Shown here piece by piece: positions 1-8,491 of a DNA stretch of 64,000 nt. Each line of letters begins with the position of its first letter. Position 1 is the stretch's first letter. The stretch lies in assembly GCF_021491355.1 (NCBI RefSeq), contig NZ_JAKENF010000004.1, forward strand, positions 310,001-374,000, read 5' to 3'. The stretch is from Alitabrizicola rongguiensis (GTDB lineage Bacteria > Pseudomonadota > Alphaproteobacteria > Rhodobacterales > Rhodobacteraceae). A program made the position numbers and the translations under genes. The notes beneath the pieces are model-generated. The model was not told the origin of the DNA. It worked only from the letters and a program-made list of their open reading frames with translations, and searched no databases.

Positions 1-430
1 AGGGCGTCCTGCCCGAAGCCGAGAGGCAGATGACCGCGTCTCCGGCGTCAAGTCCGGACGCCAGCAGATCGCGGAGGGCAAGCCCGGTATCATCCTCGAC
101 CCCGCCCACCATATGGGACAGGGCCTCGGCCCCGCCGGCAAAGAGCATCGGCGTGCGCTCGGGCGCGATTCCGAAGGTTCCCGCGAGTTCCAGCCTGTCT
201 GACAACGCCATGAGACCGGAACTGCCGGCCCCCGCATAGCCTAGCCGCCGCCCGTCGCGCAGCACGTCTGTGGCGATTTGCGCCGCCCTCGCGAGCGCCG
301 GCATAGCAGGTCGGATTGCGCCGATCGCAGCCTGCTGTGCGTCAAGCAAACGCGACAAGGCCACTTCAGCCGACACCGCCTGCAAGCCGTGCGACGAAGG
401 ATGCCTTTCTTCCGTGCTGTATCCGGCCAT
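1..430 (-). CDS. murQ: N-acetylmuramic acid 6-phosphate etherase (partial, C-terminus outside window)
   Basis: The first 143 codons of a MurQ-type etherase, read on the minus strand from an ATG at 430 and running off the left edge. MurQ cleaves the lactyl ether of MurNAc-6-P to give GlcNAc-6-P and D-lactate during peptidoglycan recycling in the cytoplasm. Family features visible are the N-terminal STEERHPSSHGL segment, the SIS-fold phosphosugar motif GYAGAGSSGL, the AGGAEAL segment and the SASGRTP loop at the window edge. It is divergent from nagK, and its product is the substrate type handled by that operon, so one regulon is likely. Family proteins are about 300 residues, so roughly half is missing here. 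Confidence 0.9.
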   Translation of the reverse strand, partial: MAGYSTEERHPSSHGLQAVSAEVALSRLLDAQQAAIGAIRPAMPALARAAQIATDVLRDGRRLGYAGAGSSGLMALSDRLELAGTFGIAPERTPMLFAGGAEALSHMVGGVEDDTGLALRDLLASGLDAGDAVICLSASGRTP

Positions 431-451
431 TCGAATCCCCCTGCCAGAGAT

Positions 452-470
452 AATGCCAAATTAATACCAA
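452..470. promoter_or_regulatory. candidate GntR operator, site A (murQ side)
   Basis: Two 8-mers, AATGCCAA (452-459) and AATACCAA (463-470), lie 11 bp apart, one helical turn. On the opposite strand they read TTGGTATT then TTGGCATT. The site is 22 bp upstream of the murQ start codon. It matches site B (542-560) in reverse orientation. The bases are seen directly; assignment to the neighbouring GntR protein is inference. Confidence 0.5.
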
Positions 471-541
471 TTGTAAAGTACCTGATGAAATCGGAGGTAA
501 ATCCGCCCGAATTCACCCAACAGCGCCTTTTTCCTTTCCTT

Positions 542-560
542 CTGGTATTGTTTTGGTATT
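542..560. promoter_or_regulatory. candidate GntR operator, site B (nagK side)
   Basis: CTGGTATT (542-549) and TTGGTATT (553-560) form direct repeats with the same 11-bp spacing as site A but inverted orientation. The site lies 20 bp upstream of the nagK ATG and just before its Shine-Dalgarno sequence (GGGAGG, about 570-575). Binding here would block nagK operon transcription. The encoded HutC-type GntR regulator at 1408-2178 is the obvious candidate, by inference. Confidence 0.5.
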
Positions 561-580
561 GTTTCGCTCGGGAGGTACTG

Positions 581-1411
581 ATGGGGCTGTTTCTGGGAAT
601 CGATGGTGGCGGCACTGGCTGTCGTGCGCGGATCGTCGACGGGGTCGGTCGCGTCCTGGGCGAGGGCGCGGCTGGTCCTGCCAATGTGACGACGGATACG
701 CACGGAACCTGCGCAAACATTCTGGCCGCCACTCGCCAAGCCCTCCCTCCGGGAGTGGAAATGTCAGATTTGCACGCCGTTCTGGGCCTGGCCGGGGCAA
801 ATGTACGCGACAGTGTCGCGCGACTTTTGCCTGGCCTGCCCTTCGCTCGGATTCGCGTGGTATCCGATGCCCTGACAGCGACGCGCGGCGCGGTTGGGAC
901 GGGGGATGGGATCGTCGCCGCCATCGGCACCGGCTCGGTTTTTTCGCGCCAGTGGCGGGGAGAGTACCGGCAGGTCGGCGGCTGGGGGTTGGTTCTGGGC
1001 GACGAGGGATCGGGGGCATGGATCGGCCGGTCGATCTTGGCCCACGCCCTTCGAGCGCGCGATGGCCTTTTCCCCGAAACGGACCTGAGCCGCGACCTGA
1101 TCCGGGAACATGGCGGGCCCGATGGCATCGTGGCCTTCGCCCGCGACGCACGCCCGATCGATTTCGCCCAGCTTGCCCCGCGCGTCGCCGCGAGTGGCGA
1201 CGATGCGGCGCGACACGTGATGTCAGCGGCGGCGGACGAGGTTGGAGCCTGGATTTCGGTCCTGCAGCCTGATCCACATCTGCCGGTCGTGGTGCTGGGG
1301 GGATTGGGGGAGCAATTCGCGCGTCTGCTTGCGCCGCGCTGGACGATCCAGTCGCCTCTGGGAACGGCGCTTGACGGGGCGGTCGCGCTCGCGCGCGAGG
1401 AGGGGGCATGA
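581..1411 (+). CDS. nagK: N-acetylglucosamine kinase, BadF/BadG ATPase family
   Basis: A 276-residue sugar kinase of the BadF/BadG/BcrA/BcrD (ASKHA) type that probably phosphorylates GlcNAc to GlcNAc-6-P in the cytoplasm. The N-terminus shows the phosphate-1 motif LGIDGGGTGCRARI. Further motifs are AIGTGSV with VGGWGLVLGDEGSGAWIG in the middle and the adenosine-type loop VVLGGLGEQF near the C-terminus. The ATG at 581 was chosen because it directly precedes the conserved FLGIDGGGT start and has a good Shine-Dalgarno (GGGAGG) 5-10 bp upstream; the frame is open further upstream, but that part is non-conserved and crosses the candidate operators. Its last codons overlap the next gene in an ATGA junction. 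The exact sugar is inferred from nagA and murQ next door. Confidence 0.85.
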   Translation: MGLFLGIDGGGTGCRARIVDGVGRVLGEGAAGPANVTTDTHGTCANILAATRQALPPGVEMSDLHAVLGLAGANVRDSVARLLPGLPFARIRVVSDALTATRGAVGTGDGIVAAIGTGSVFSRQWRGEYRQVGGWGLVLGDEGSGAWIGRSILAHALRARDGLFPETDLSRDLIREHGGPDGIVAFARDARPIDFAQLAPRVAASGDDAARHVMSAAADEVGAWISVLQPDPHLPVVVLGGLGEQFARLLAPRWTIQSPLGTALDGAVALAREEGA

Positions 1412-2178
1412 ACCAGATCTTCAGTCCTGACGGGTTTGACGAGTCTGGGTCTGGACCACTCTACATCCAGCTCCAGAAGCGTATCTCTGAAGCGATCGCC
1501 TCGGGCAGACTGTCCCCCGGCGACAGCCTGCCGCCCGAGCGGGACATGGCGGCCTTGACCGGGTTGAGCCGGGTGACCGTGCGCAAGGCGGTGCAAGCTC
1601 TCGTCTCCGGAGGCCAACTCCTGCAGAAGCGCGGATCGGGAACTTTCGTTGCTCCGCGTGTCGAGAAACTGGAGCAGGCGTTGTCGCTTCTGACCTCGTT
1701 CACCGAGGACATGGCGCGGCGCGGCCGGACTGTGGAATCTGTCTGGATCACGCGCAGTCTGGCAGCCCCCGCGCCCGAGGAGGTGATGGCGCTTGGTCTT
1801 GGTGCCGGGGATCGCGTCGTGCGGCTGGAGCGGGTCCGGTCCAGCGATGGGGTTCCGCTCGCGATCGAGCGGGCGTCGCTCCCGGAATCCGTCCTGCCTG
1901 ACCCCGCGGGAGTCGAGGGCTCGCTGTACAAGGCGCTCGAGGTACGGGGGATGCGCCCGGTCCGAGCAGTCCAACGCATCTCTGCCGCCAATCTCGGCGC
2001 CAAGGATGCGGAACTCTTGAATGTCGCCCCCGGCGTTGCGGGTCTTCGGATCGAGCGGATCAGCTACCTCCCATCGGGACGCGTCGTGGAATTCACCCGC
2101 TCACTCTATCGCGGCGATGCCTATGACTTCGCCGTCGAGCTGAAGCTTGCCCCCGACGGGGAAAGGACCATCAAATGA
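1408..2178 (+). CDS. GntR-family regulator, HutC/UTRA type (NagQ/NagR-like)
   Basis: A 256-residue transcription factor. Residues about 14-80 form the GntR winged helix (GSGPLYIQLQKRI, SGRLSPGDSLPPERDMAAL, SRVTVRKAVQAL, KRGSGTFVA). Residues about 95-245 form a UTRA effector domain with the typical end of the family (VEFTRSLYRGDAYDF). UTRA regulators of amino-sugar operons usually sense GlcN-6-P or GlcNAc-6-P and act as repressors; that role is inferred here from the operon. The gene overlaps nagK and the SIS gene by 4 bp on both sides (ATGA). The divergent murQ-nagK gap carries two matching 19-bp direct-repeat sites that are the best candidates for its operators. Confidence 0.88.
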   Translation: MNQIFSPDGFDESGSGPLYIQLQKRISEAIASGRLSPGDSLPPERDMAALTGLSRVTVRKAVQALVSGGQLLQKRGSGTFVAPRVEKLEQALSLLTSFTEDMARRGRTVESVWITRSLAAPAPEEVMALGLGAGDRVVRLERVRSSDGVPLAIERASLPESVLPDPAGVEGSLYKALEVRGMRPVRAVQRISAANLGAKDAELLNVAPGVAGLRIERISYLPSGRVVEFTRSLYRGDAYDFAVELKLAPDGERTIK

Positions 2179-3200
2179 CCCAAAGCTACATGGCGGCTGA
2201 GGTCGCCGAGATTCCACAGGCCGCAGCGCGGTTTCTGGACCTTTCGAAGCAGGCAGTCGCCGAGACCGCTGCGGAGTTGCGCCGGATCGATCCCGGCCTG
2301 ATCGTGACTGTCGCGCGCGGATCGTCCGACCATGCGGCGACCTATCTCAAATACGCCGTCGAACTGCTCGCGGGCGTTCCAGTGGCCTCCGTCGGACCTT
2401 CGATCGCGTCGATCTACAACCGGCCTCTGCGGCTGCAGGGGGCAGCCTGCATCGGCATCTCGCAGTCCGGTCGAAGCCCGGACATCGTCGAAATGATGCG
2501 GGCGGCCGGCGTGGGCGGGGCGCTGAGCATCGCCATTACCAACTTCGCGGATTCCCCGATGGCGCTTGCCTCGGACCATTGCCTGCCGCTGCAGGCAGGG
2601 ACCGAAAAGAGTGTCGCCGCCACCAAGACCTTCGTCAGCTCAGTTCTTGCCGCGCTGGCATTGCTGGCGGAGTGGCAGCAGGATGACGCGCTGCGCGCGG
2701 CCGTGGCCGATCTGCCTGAAGCCTTTGCCAAGGCGCTGAAGTTGGACTGGTCGGCCCTGTCGGCACGGCTTGTTCGGGCACAGTCGCTCTTCGTGCTTGG
2801 CCGGGGGCCGGGCTTCGCGATCGCGAACGAGGCGGCGCTGAAGTTCAAGGAAACCTGCGGCCTCCATGCCGAGGCCTATTCCGCCGCCGAGGTGCTCCAC
2901 GGGCCGGCCGCCCTCGTGCAGGCGCGCTTTCCGGTATTTGCTCTGGCGGTAGAGGATGCAGCGCAGCCGCAAGTCGTTGCGACAGCAGAACGGCTGGCTG
3001 CTCAGGATGCCGATGTCTTCGTCACCGGCGCGACCGCGAACGGGGCAATGACGCTACCGCTCGTTTCGGGCTTGCACCCGCTGGTATCTCCGCTCATCGC
3101 AGCGGTCGCCTTCTACAAGTTCATCGAGGAACTCGCGCGGCGCCGCGGATTCGACCCCGACACGCCACCGCATCTGCGCAAGGTGACGGAGACGATCTGA
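2175..3200 (+). CDS. SIS-domain glucosamine-6-phosphate deaminase (NagB-II type)
   Basis: A 341-residue protein made of two SIS phosphosugar-binding domains, with no glutamine amidotransferase domain. It therefore resembles the isomerase half of GlmS rather than GlmS itself. SIS-1 contains VARGSSDHAATY and GISQSGRSPDIVE; SIS-2 contains LGRGPGFAIANEAALKFKE followed by EAYSAAEVLHGPAAL, a region strongly conserved in NagB-II/AgaS/GlmS isomerase domains. It probably converts GlcN-6-P to Fru-6-P and ammonia, completing the pathway nagK, nagA, deaminase. It is translationally coupled at both ends (ATGA upstream, TGATG into nagA). AgaS-like galactosamine-6-P deaminase is the alternative. Confidence 0.83.
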   Translation: MTQSYMAAEVAEIPQAAARFLDLSKQAVAETAAELRRIDPGLIVTVARGSSDHAATYLKYAVELLAGVPVASVGPSIASIYNRPLRLQGAACIGISQSGRSPDIVEMMRAAGVGGALSIAITNFADSPMALASDHCLPLQAGTEKSVAATKTFVSSVLAALALLAEWQQDDALRAAVADLPEAFAKALKLDWSALSARLVRAQSLFVLGRGPGFAIANEAALKFKETCGLHAEAYSAAEVLHGPAALVQARFPVFALAVEDAAQPQVVATAERLAAQDADVFVTGATANGAMTLPLVSGLHPLVSPLIAAVAFYKFIEELARRRGFDPDTPPHLRKVTETI

Positions 3201-4336
3201 TGCGCCAGATCCTCATCGGTGCCCGCCTGTTCGATGGACAGCGCCTTCACGGGACCCAAGCGGTCGTAGTGGATGGCGGGCGGGTCGTGGCAACTCTGCC
3301 CGAAGCGGACGCGCCTCCGGGAAAGCGTCTGCGACTAGAGGGCGGAGTGCTGGCGCCCGGCCTGATCGACCTGCAGGTCAATGGGGGTGGGGGACGCATG
3401 GTTGATGGCAGCGCCACGGCCGATGTCCTGGCAGAGATCTGTGCAGCCCATGCACGGCTTGGCGCGACAGGCATCCTGCCGACCCTCATCACGGACACGC
3501 CCGAGGCGACCGCTGCCGTCATCCGGGCGGGGATCGAGGCCGCCCGCCGCAACGTGCCCGGATTTCTGGGCCTTCATCTCGAAGGTCCACATCTGGACCC
3601 GCGCCGCAAGGGTGCACATGATCCGCGCCTGATCCGACCTATGGACCAGACCGATCTCGAACGGCTCTGCGATGCCGCGCGGCAACTGCCCGCACTGATG
3701 GTCACCCTTGCCCCCGTCGCGGCAAGTGCGGAACAGATCAAGGCGCTGCGGGCGGCGGGGGCCATCGTCAGCCTAGGCCATGCTGAGGCCACGTCCGACG
3801 AAGCACGGCAGGCAATCGCTGCCGGCGCGAACTGCGCCACCCATCTGTTCAACGCCATGAGCCAGCTTGGCAACCGCGAGCCGGGAATGGTCGGTACGAT
3901 CCTGACCGAGAGCATCCCCGCCGGCCTGATCGCGGACAGTATCCACGTTCATCCGGCCGCGATGCGGATCGCGATGGCCGCGAGTCCCCAGAGCTTGTTC
4001 CTCGTCAGCGATGCGATGTGCGTCGCCGGTTCGGATCTGACGGAGTTTACCCTGGGCGGTCGCCGAATCCTGCGCCGTCAGGGCAGGTTGACGCTCGAGG
4101 ATGGGACGTTGGCCGGGGCCGACCTGACCCTGCCAGACGCGATCCATTGTCTGATCACTGAGGTCGGCGTCGCTCCGGAGATCGCGCTTGCAATGGCGAC
4201 CAGCCGCCCTGCCCGGATCATCGCCGCGCAGGCCCGGGCTGGCTCGATCGGGCCCGGCCGACTCGCCGATCTTGTCCATCTGACCGATGACTGGCGCCTA
4301 GGGCAGGTCTGGCAAGGTGGCCAGACGCTGCTGTGA
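3200..4336 (+). CDS. nagA: N-acetylglucosamine-6-phosphate deacetylase
   Basis: A 378-residue amidohydrolase-superfamily enzyme that hydrolyses GlcNAc-6-P to GlcN-6-P and acetate. Visible motifs are GLIDLQVNGGGG at the first beta strand (the NagA form without the HxH pair), HLEGPHLDP with the metal-binding Glu, SLGHAEAT, THLFNAMS with the substrate-loop His, and FLVSDAM with the catalytic Asp. The length is normal for the family. The start codon shares a base with the stop of the upstream SIS gene (TGATG), so it is the last gene of the four-gene operon. The gene downstream is convergent. Confidence 0.93.
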   Translation: MRQILIGARLFDGQRLHGTQAVVVDGGRVVATLPEADAPPGKRLRLEGGVLAPGLIDLQVNGGGGRMVDGSATADVLAEICAAHARLGATGILPTLITDTPEATAAVIRAGIEAARRNVPGFLGLHLEGPHLDPRRKGAHDPRLIRPMDQTDLERLCDAARQLPALMVTLAPVAASAEQIKALRAAGAIVSLGHAEATSDEARQAIAAGANCATHLFNAMSQLGNREPGMVGTILTESIPAGLIADSIHVHPAAMRIAMAASPQSLFLVSDAMCVAGSDLTEFTLGGRRILRRQGRLTLEDGTLAGADLTLPDAIHCLITEVGVAPEIALAMATSRPARIIAAQARAGSIGPGRLADLVHLTDDWRLGQVWQGGQTLL

Positions 4337-4363
4337 TCAGTCCAAGCGAATGCCGGCCCGCGG

Positions 4364-5008
4364 TCAGTCGTTCAGCCAGCGGCGCATCGCCACAATGTCG
4401 TCCTGCATCACCGAATGACCGGCGCCGGGATAGATCAGGCTCTGCACCTCGGCGCCGAGCCCCTTGAGCACCGTCACGCTTTCCTCGACCCGCTTCACCG
4501 GAATGTGCGGATCGCGCGAATGGACGCTGATCCAGACCTTGGACCCAGAGCGCGATCCTTCGTAGTCGAACCGCTTGGGGCCATGACCATATAGGGCCGC
4601 ATCCGGCCCCCCCGTCGCATCACCGGTTCCGGCAAGCGCGCCCGACAACCCGAAGGCGCCAGCGAGACCCTGGCCCTGCCTTGCAAAAGCTTCGAGCGCG
4701 AGGACGGCCCCCTGGCTGAAGCCGGCCAGCCATATCCGGCTTCTCGGCAAACCCTCATCTTCCAGCGCCTGCACGGCCCTGCCGGCTTCGGCTACGGCGC
4801 GGACCAGATGCGGCTCCATCTGTGACGAGGGAGCAAGAAAGCTGACCGGCCACCAGCTTCCGCCGGGGGCGTCCGGTGCGATGGCGGCAACCTGGGGCAG
4901 GGCCAGATGTGGCACCAGACCCAGGATGTCGGCCGAGTTCGACCCGCGCCCGTGCATCAGGACAAGCCCGGAGCGGGCCTGTCCCGCCACTGCACCGGTG
5001 CGTCTCAC
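4364..5008 (-). CDS. phospholipase/carboxylesterase-type alpha/beta hydrolase (MhqD-like)
   Basis: A 214-residue serine hydrolase with the oxyanion-hole segment LMHGRGSNSADIL, the nucleophile elbow GFSQGA, an acid segment around SVHSRDPHIPV and the catalytic His in YPGAGHSVM. It belongs to the phospholipase/carboxylesterase family (YpfH, MhqD). It starts at a GTG that overlaps the stop of the upstream dioxygenase gene (GTGA). In Bacillus the same pair of families (MhqD and MhqO) is induced by quinones, so a role in handling quinone or aromatic electrophiles is plausible, by inference from the pairing only. Confidence 0.8.
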   Translation of the reverse strand: MRRTGAVAGQARSGLVLMHGRGSNSADILGLVPHLALPQVAAIAPDAPGGSWWPVSFLAPSSQMEPHLVRAVAEAGRAVQALEDEGLPRSRIWLAGFSQGAVLALEAFARQGQGLAGAFGLSGALAGTGDATGGPDAALYGHGPKRFDYEGSRSGSKVWISVHSRDPHIPVKRVEESVTVLKGLGAEVQSLIYPGAGHSVMQDDIVAMRRWLND

Positions 5009-5928
5009 GATGCCACCTTCAGGGGCGGCAGAACGCGCTCGATGCGGTCGCGGATCGGCTCGTATTGAGGCGGCAGTTTCAGGGCCTGCCCGAGTGTCCG
5101 CACCGGTTCGTCAACGGCAAATCCGGGCGGATCGGTCGCAATCTCGAACAGGACGCCACCTGGTTCGCGGAAATAGATCGCGTTGAAATACTGCCGGTCG
5201 ATCACCGGTGTGGTTCGGTGACCGAAGGACAGCAGGCGATCCTGCCAGTCGCGCTGTTCCTCGTTCGTGCGAGCACGGAACGCGACGTGGTGGATGGTTC
5301 CGGCACCCGAGCGCCCGATCGAGGGCTTTTCCGAGCGGATCAGGTCGATGACGTTGCCCCGCTCGTCTCCCGGGGCGACCAGGCGAAGCCGCTCGACCCC
5401 GCGCAGGGTCTCGTGCCCCCGCTCCTCGTAGCCGAAAGCGTCGGTCAGCAGACGGGCGGTCGGGGCGATGTCCCGTTCCCACAGGGTAACGGAATGGAAT
5501 CCGTCCAGCAGATCTTCCGTGGTGCGATCAGTCTCTATCAACTCGACCGGTGCGCCGTCGGCATCGCGCAGCGTGATGTATTGCTGACCGAAGCGTTCAT
5601 CGATGCCGGCAAAGTCCACGGCCGCGTCGCCCAGACGTTCCATCCATTCGGTGAATTTCCCTTTTGGCACGGCGTATGCATAGGCACTGGCCATGCCCGG
5701 CCCAGCCCGGCCCGGACCGGCATCGGCAAAAGGAAAGAAGGTCAGGATCGTGCCGGGCGAGCCCTTTCTGTCCCCGTAGTAGAGGTGATAGGTATCGGGC
5801 GCGTCGAAGTTGACGGTCTTCTTGACAAGGCGCTGCTTCAGGGTGCCGGTATAGAAGTCGACATTCGCCTGAGCCGGACCGGAAATTGCCGTGACATGGT
5901 GAATGCCGGGGATGCTGTTCTTCGTCAT
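5005..5928 (-). CDS. VOC-fold ring-cleaving dioxygenase (MhqO-like)
   Basis: A 307-residue protein built from two vicinal-oxygen-chelate modules. Module 1 starts at IHHVTAISGPAQANVDFYTG; module 2 has TIHHVAFRARTNEEQRDWQ, DRQYFNAIYFREPGGVLFEI and ends with PRYEPIRD-like residues (QYEPIRDRI). His residues in both IHHV segments and the Glu in GGVLFEI fit the 2-His-1-Glu metal site of the family. Homologues are annotated as putative hydroquinone ring-cleaving dioxygenases (MhqO, MhqA, YkcA). It is coupled to the hydrolase downstream and divergent from the DUF3300 gene. The actual substrate cannot be read from the sequence. Confidence 0.82.
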   Translation of the reverse strand: MTKNSIPGIHHVTAISGPAQANVDFYTGTLKQRLVKKTVNFDAPDTYHLYYGDRKGSPGTILTFFPFADAGPGRAGPGMASAYAYAVPKGKFTEWMERLGDAAVDFAGIDERFGQQYITLRDADGAPVELIETDRTTEDLLDGFHSVTLWERDIAPTARLLTDAFGYEERGHETLRGVERLRLVAPGDERGNVIDLIRSEKPSIGRSGAGTIHHVAFRARTNEEQRDWQDRLLSFGHRTTPVIDRQYFNAIYFREPGGVLFEIATDPPGFAVDEPVRTLGQALKLPPQYEPIRDRIERVLPPLKVAS

Positions 5929-6146
5929 GTTGACCTCGAATGAGTTGGTCCGCGGAATGCGGTTTGCTTGCGGTCTAAGATGGGGCTTTGACTCGGCATG
6001 TCACCCTGCGACTTCGCACCGAATTTGTGCGAAATGGGTCAATTAAGAATACACTCATCTGGCATGATGGAACGGCGAAGGCAGCGCATGGCTGCAAGGC
6101 CCGACTTCCCAAGGTCGGCGCGAGAGCCCGAATGGGGGGAAAGCAG

Positions 6147-7499
6147 ATGCGACACGATCATTTTGCGGCGGTGCTGGCCGTACTACTTGCGGCTTGGCAG
6201 CCGGGCGGGGCCGTTGCGGAAACAGCTGGTTCAACGACGGAGACCTCCACCGATGCGAGCCTCAATGAGGCAGCCGCGGGCGAGGATCTGCTGAGTGCGG
6301 AGGAACTCGATACCCTGACCGCTCCCGTTGCGCTGTTTCCGGACAGCCTTCTGACACAGATCATGATGGCATCGACCTATCCCATCGACATCGTGAAGGC
6401 CGACAGGTTCCTGAACGACAACCCGGACATTGCCGACAAGGAGCGCGCGGCTGACGCCGAAAAGCAAAGCTGGGATCCAAGCGTTCGGGCCCTGACGGCA
6501 GGCTTCCCCGATATAGTTTCGCGCATGGCGGACAATATCGACTGGACCGAACAGATGGGCGAGGCGGTACTGATCCAGACCGATGACGTTCTCGACAGCG
6601 TGCAGCGGCTGCGTGAACAGGCAAAGGCAAATGGCTATCTCGAATCGAACGACGCGCAGACGGTCGAGGTCACCAACGACAACACCATTGTCGTGCAGCC
6701 GGCCGATCCCGAAGTCGTCTATGTGCCGACCTATGACAGCAACGTTGTCTATACGCAGACGGCCCCGGCCAACCCTGTATACATTTCCGATGGCAATGAC
6801 TGGGGCGATGCTCTGGCCACCGGCGCAATCGTTTTCGGCACGGCCATGATCCTGGACGAGATCTTCGATGACGACGATCCCTGGGACGACTACTGGCGGG
6901 GTCCGCCTGTGATCGACTGGAACGACGGCGATTTCTATCCGCGGCCGGGCGGGATCAACGTCAACGGCGACATCAACATCGACAATGACCGCTTCACCAA
7001 CATCAGCCGCGACAAGGTCCAGATCGACCGCGAGACGATCAATGGCGGCAACAGGATCGGTGATCTCGACCGCAACCAACTCGACAGACAGTTCGACGGC
7101 AGTTTCCAGCCTGGCGATGACCAGCGGGCAAATGCGCGGGCCAAGATCGAGAACCGCAAGGCAACCGGCGAGGGCGTTGCAAGGGTACGAAACCCCGAGG
7201 GCGGCGGTCTGGCGGCCGGTGCGGGAGCGGGCGCAGTGGCCGGTGCCGCGGCTGGCAAGATCAAGAAACCGGACAACGCCCTGCCAAAAGTCAACCGGCC
7301 TGCTGCCACGAAGCAGCCCGCGAAGGTGAACAAGCCGGCCAATGTCAGCCGTCCGGCCAATGTCTCGAAACCCACCAAGGCGGTTCGCCCCGCCACGGTC
7401 AACAAGCCATCCCGATCGTCGGCGATGGAACGGACGGGCGGCAGCAGGGCCAAGGCCGCATCAAGCCGTGGACGTGCCAGCGCGGGCCGGAGGGGTTAA
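6147..7499 (+). CDS. DUF3300 exported protein with low-complexity C-terminus
   Basis: About 450 residues. The ATG at 6147 was chosen for its Shine-Dalgarno (GGGGGGA) and because it begins a signal peptide (hydrophobic AAVLAVLLAAW, cleavage near AVA-ET). Residues about 45-215 match DUF3300: TAPVALFPDSLLTQIMMAST, LNDNPDIADKE, SWDPSVRALTAGFP, VQRLREQAKANGYL and ADPEVVYVPTYD. An acidic DDDDPWDDYW segment follows, and the last ~130 residues are Ala/Lys/Pro-rich imperfect repeats (NKPANVSRPANVSKP). Function of the family is unknown; the signal peptide indicates a periplasmic or surface location. The DUF2950 gene follows 4 bp downstream, a common pairing. Confidence 0.82.
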   Translation: MRHDHFAAVLAVLLAAWQPGGAVAETAGSTTETSTDASLNEAAAGEDLLSAEELDTLTAPVALFPDSLLTQIMMASTYPIDIVKADRFLNDNPDIADKERAADAEKQSWDPSVRALTAGFPDIVSRMADNIDWTEQMGEAVLIQTDDVLDSVQRLREQAKANGYLESNDAQTVEVTNDNTIVVQPADPEVVYVPTYDSNVVYTQTAPANPVYISDGNDWGDALATGAIVFGTAMILDEIFDDDDPWDDYWRGPPVIDWNDGDFYPRPGGINVNGDINIDNDRFTNISRDKVQIDRETINGGNRIGDLDRNQLDRQFDGSFQPGDDQRANARAKIENRKATGEGVARVRNPEGGGLAAGAGAGAVAGAAAGKIKKPDNALPKVNRPAATKQPAKVNKPANVSRPANVSKPTKAVRPATVNKPSRSSAMERTGGSRAKAASSRGRASAGRRG

Positions 7500-7503
7500 G
7501 ACC

Positions 7504-8409
7504 ATGAAGCACATCATCACCGTTTCCGCCGCCTTGATTCTGGCTGCAACTCCCATGCGGGCAGAGCCAGCGAAATATGCCACGCCTGATGCGGCAGTCG
7601 ATGCTGTCATGGCTGCCCTCAAGGCACGCGACCGGGACGCCCTGCTGACCGTCTTCGGCCCCGAGAACGAGGATGTCGCGTTCACCGGCGACTCCGAACG
7701 GGATCTCGAGATCTGGACCGGGTTCATCCGCGAGTACCGCCGGCGCCACAGCATCGAAATGGAAGGGCCTGACCGTGCGATTCTGCACATCGGTCGCGAG
7801 GACTGGCCCTTTCCGGCACCGATCGTGAAGACGTCAGGCACCTGGTCCTTTGATGGCGCTGCGGCGCGCGAGGAGGTTCAGATGCGCCGCATCGGGATCA
7901 ACGAGCTTGACGTGATCGACCTCATGCATCGTGCCGTCACGGTGCAGTCGGTCTATCGGCAGACCGATCATGACGGGGACGGCGTCATGGAATTCGCCTC
8001 GTCGATCCTCAGTACACCTGGTCGCCGCGACGGTCTTTACTGGCCATCCGAAGCCGGAACAGAGGAAAGCCCGATCGGTGCGTTCCTGGCGCGAGCCTCA
8101 GATAGCGGCTTCAGTATCGACGGCACGGATCAGGAGCCGGACCCCTATCTCGGCTACTACTTCCGTATCCTGCAAAAACAGGGCGGTGGCGCGCCCGGCG
8201 GGGCCCTCGATTACATCGTGAACGGCAACATGATTGCCGGCCATGCCCTGCTTGCCTACCCGGCCGCCTATGGTGAAACCGGGATCATGACTTTCATCGT
8301 CGGCGAAAACGGCATCGTCTACGAAAAGGATTTGGGCGCTGATACCCTGCCTGCCGCCGAAGCGATCGACAGCTACGATCCGGGTGAAGGTTGGGTGCCG
8401 GCCGAGTGA
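7504..8409 (+). CDS. DUF2950 exported protein
   Basis: About 301 residues beginning at the ATG 4 bp after the DUF3300 stop. A signal peptide is clear (HIITVSAALILAATPMRA). The body shows DUF2950 features: YATPDAAVDAVMAALKARD, LLTVFGPENEDVAFTGD, VQSVYRQTDHDGDGVMEFA, GYYFRILQKQGGGAPGG, AYPAAYGETGIMTFIV and a C-terminal YDPGEGWVPAE. The family is of unknown function and usually sits beside DUF3300, suggesting the two exported proteins work together. A strong intrinsic terminator follows directly. Confidence 0.85.
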   Translation: MKHIITVSAALILAATPMRAEPAKYATPDAAVDAVMAALKARDRDALLTVFGPENEDVAFTGDSERDLEIWTGFIREYRRRHSIEMEGPDRAILHIGREDWPFPAPIVKTSGTWSFDGAAAREEVQMRRIGINELDVIDLMHRAVTVQSVYRQTDHDGDGVMEFASSILSTPGRRDGLYWPSEAGTEESPIGAFLARASDSGFSIDGTDQEPDPYLGYYFRILQKQGGGAPGGALDYIVNGNMIAGHALLAYPAAYGETGIMTFIVGENGIVYEKDLGADTLPAAEAIDSYDPGEGWVPAE

Positions 8410-8421
8410 GATGCAGATCGT

Positions 8422-8462
8422 ACATGCACAGGAGACCGCTCTGAGGTGCCTGTGCATGTTTT
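8422..8462 (+). terminator. Rho-independent terminator after DUF2950
   Basis: A perfect 11-bp stem, ACATGCACAGG (8422-8432) with CCTGTGCATGT (8449-8459), a 16-nt loop, then a short T run (GTTTTG). It closes the DUF3300-DUF2950 transcript and separates it from the convergent fliP. Confidence 0.85.
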
Positions 8463-8491
8463 GCCTTTAGCCGAACAGCCTCAGTCAGAGT

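Noticed and set aside
241-1974. 577-codon open frame on the minus strand
   Set aside because: It is antisense to nagK and the gntR gene and partly overlaps murQ in a different frame; the residues are Arg/Pro/Ser-rich with no domain, typical of a high-GC shadow frame.
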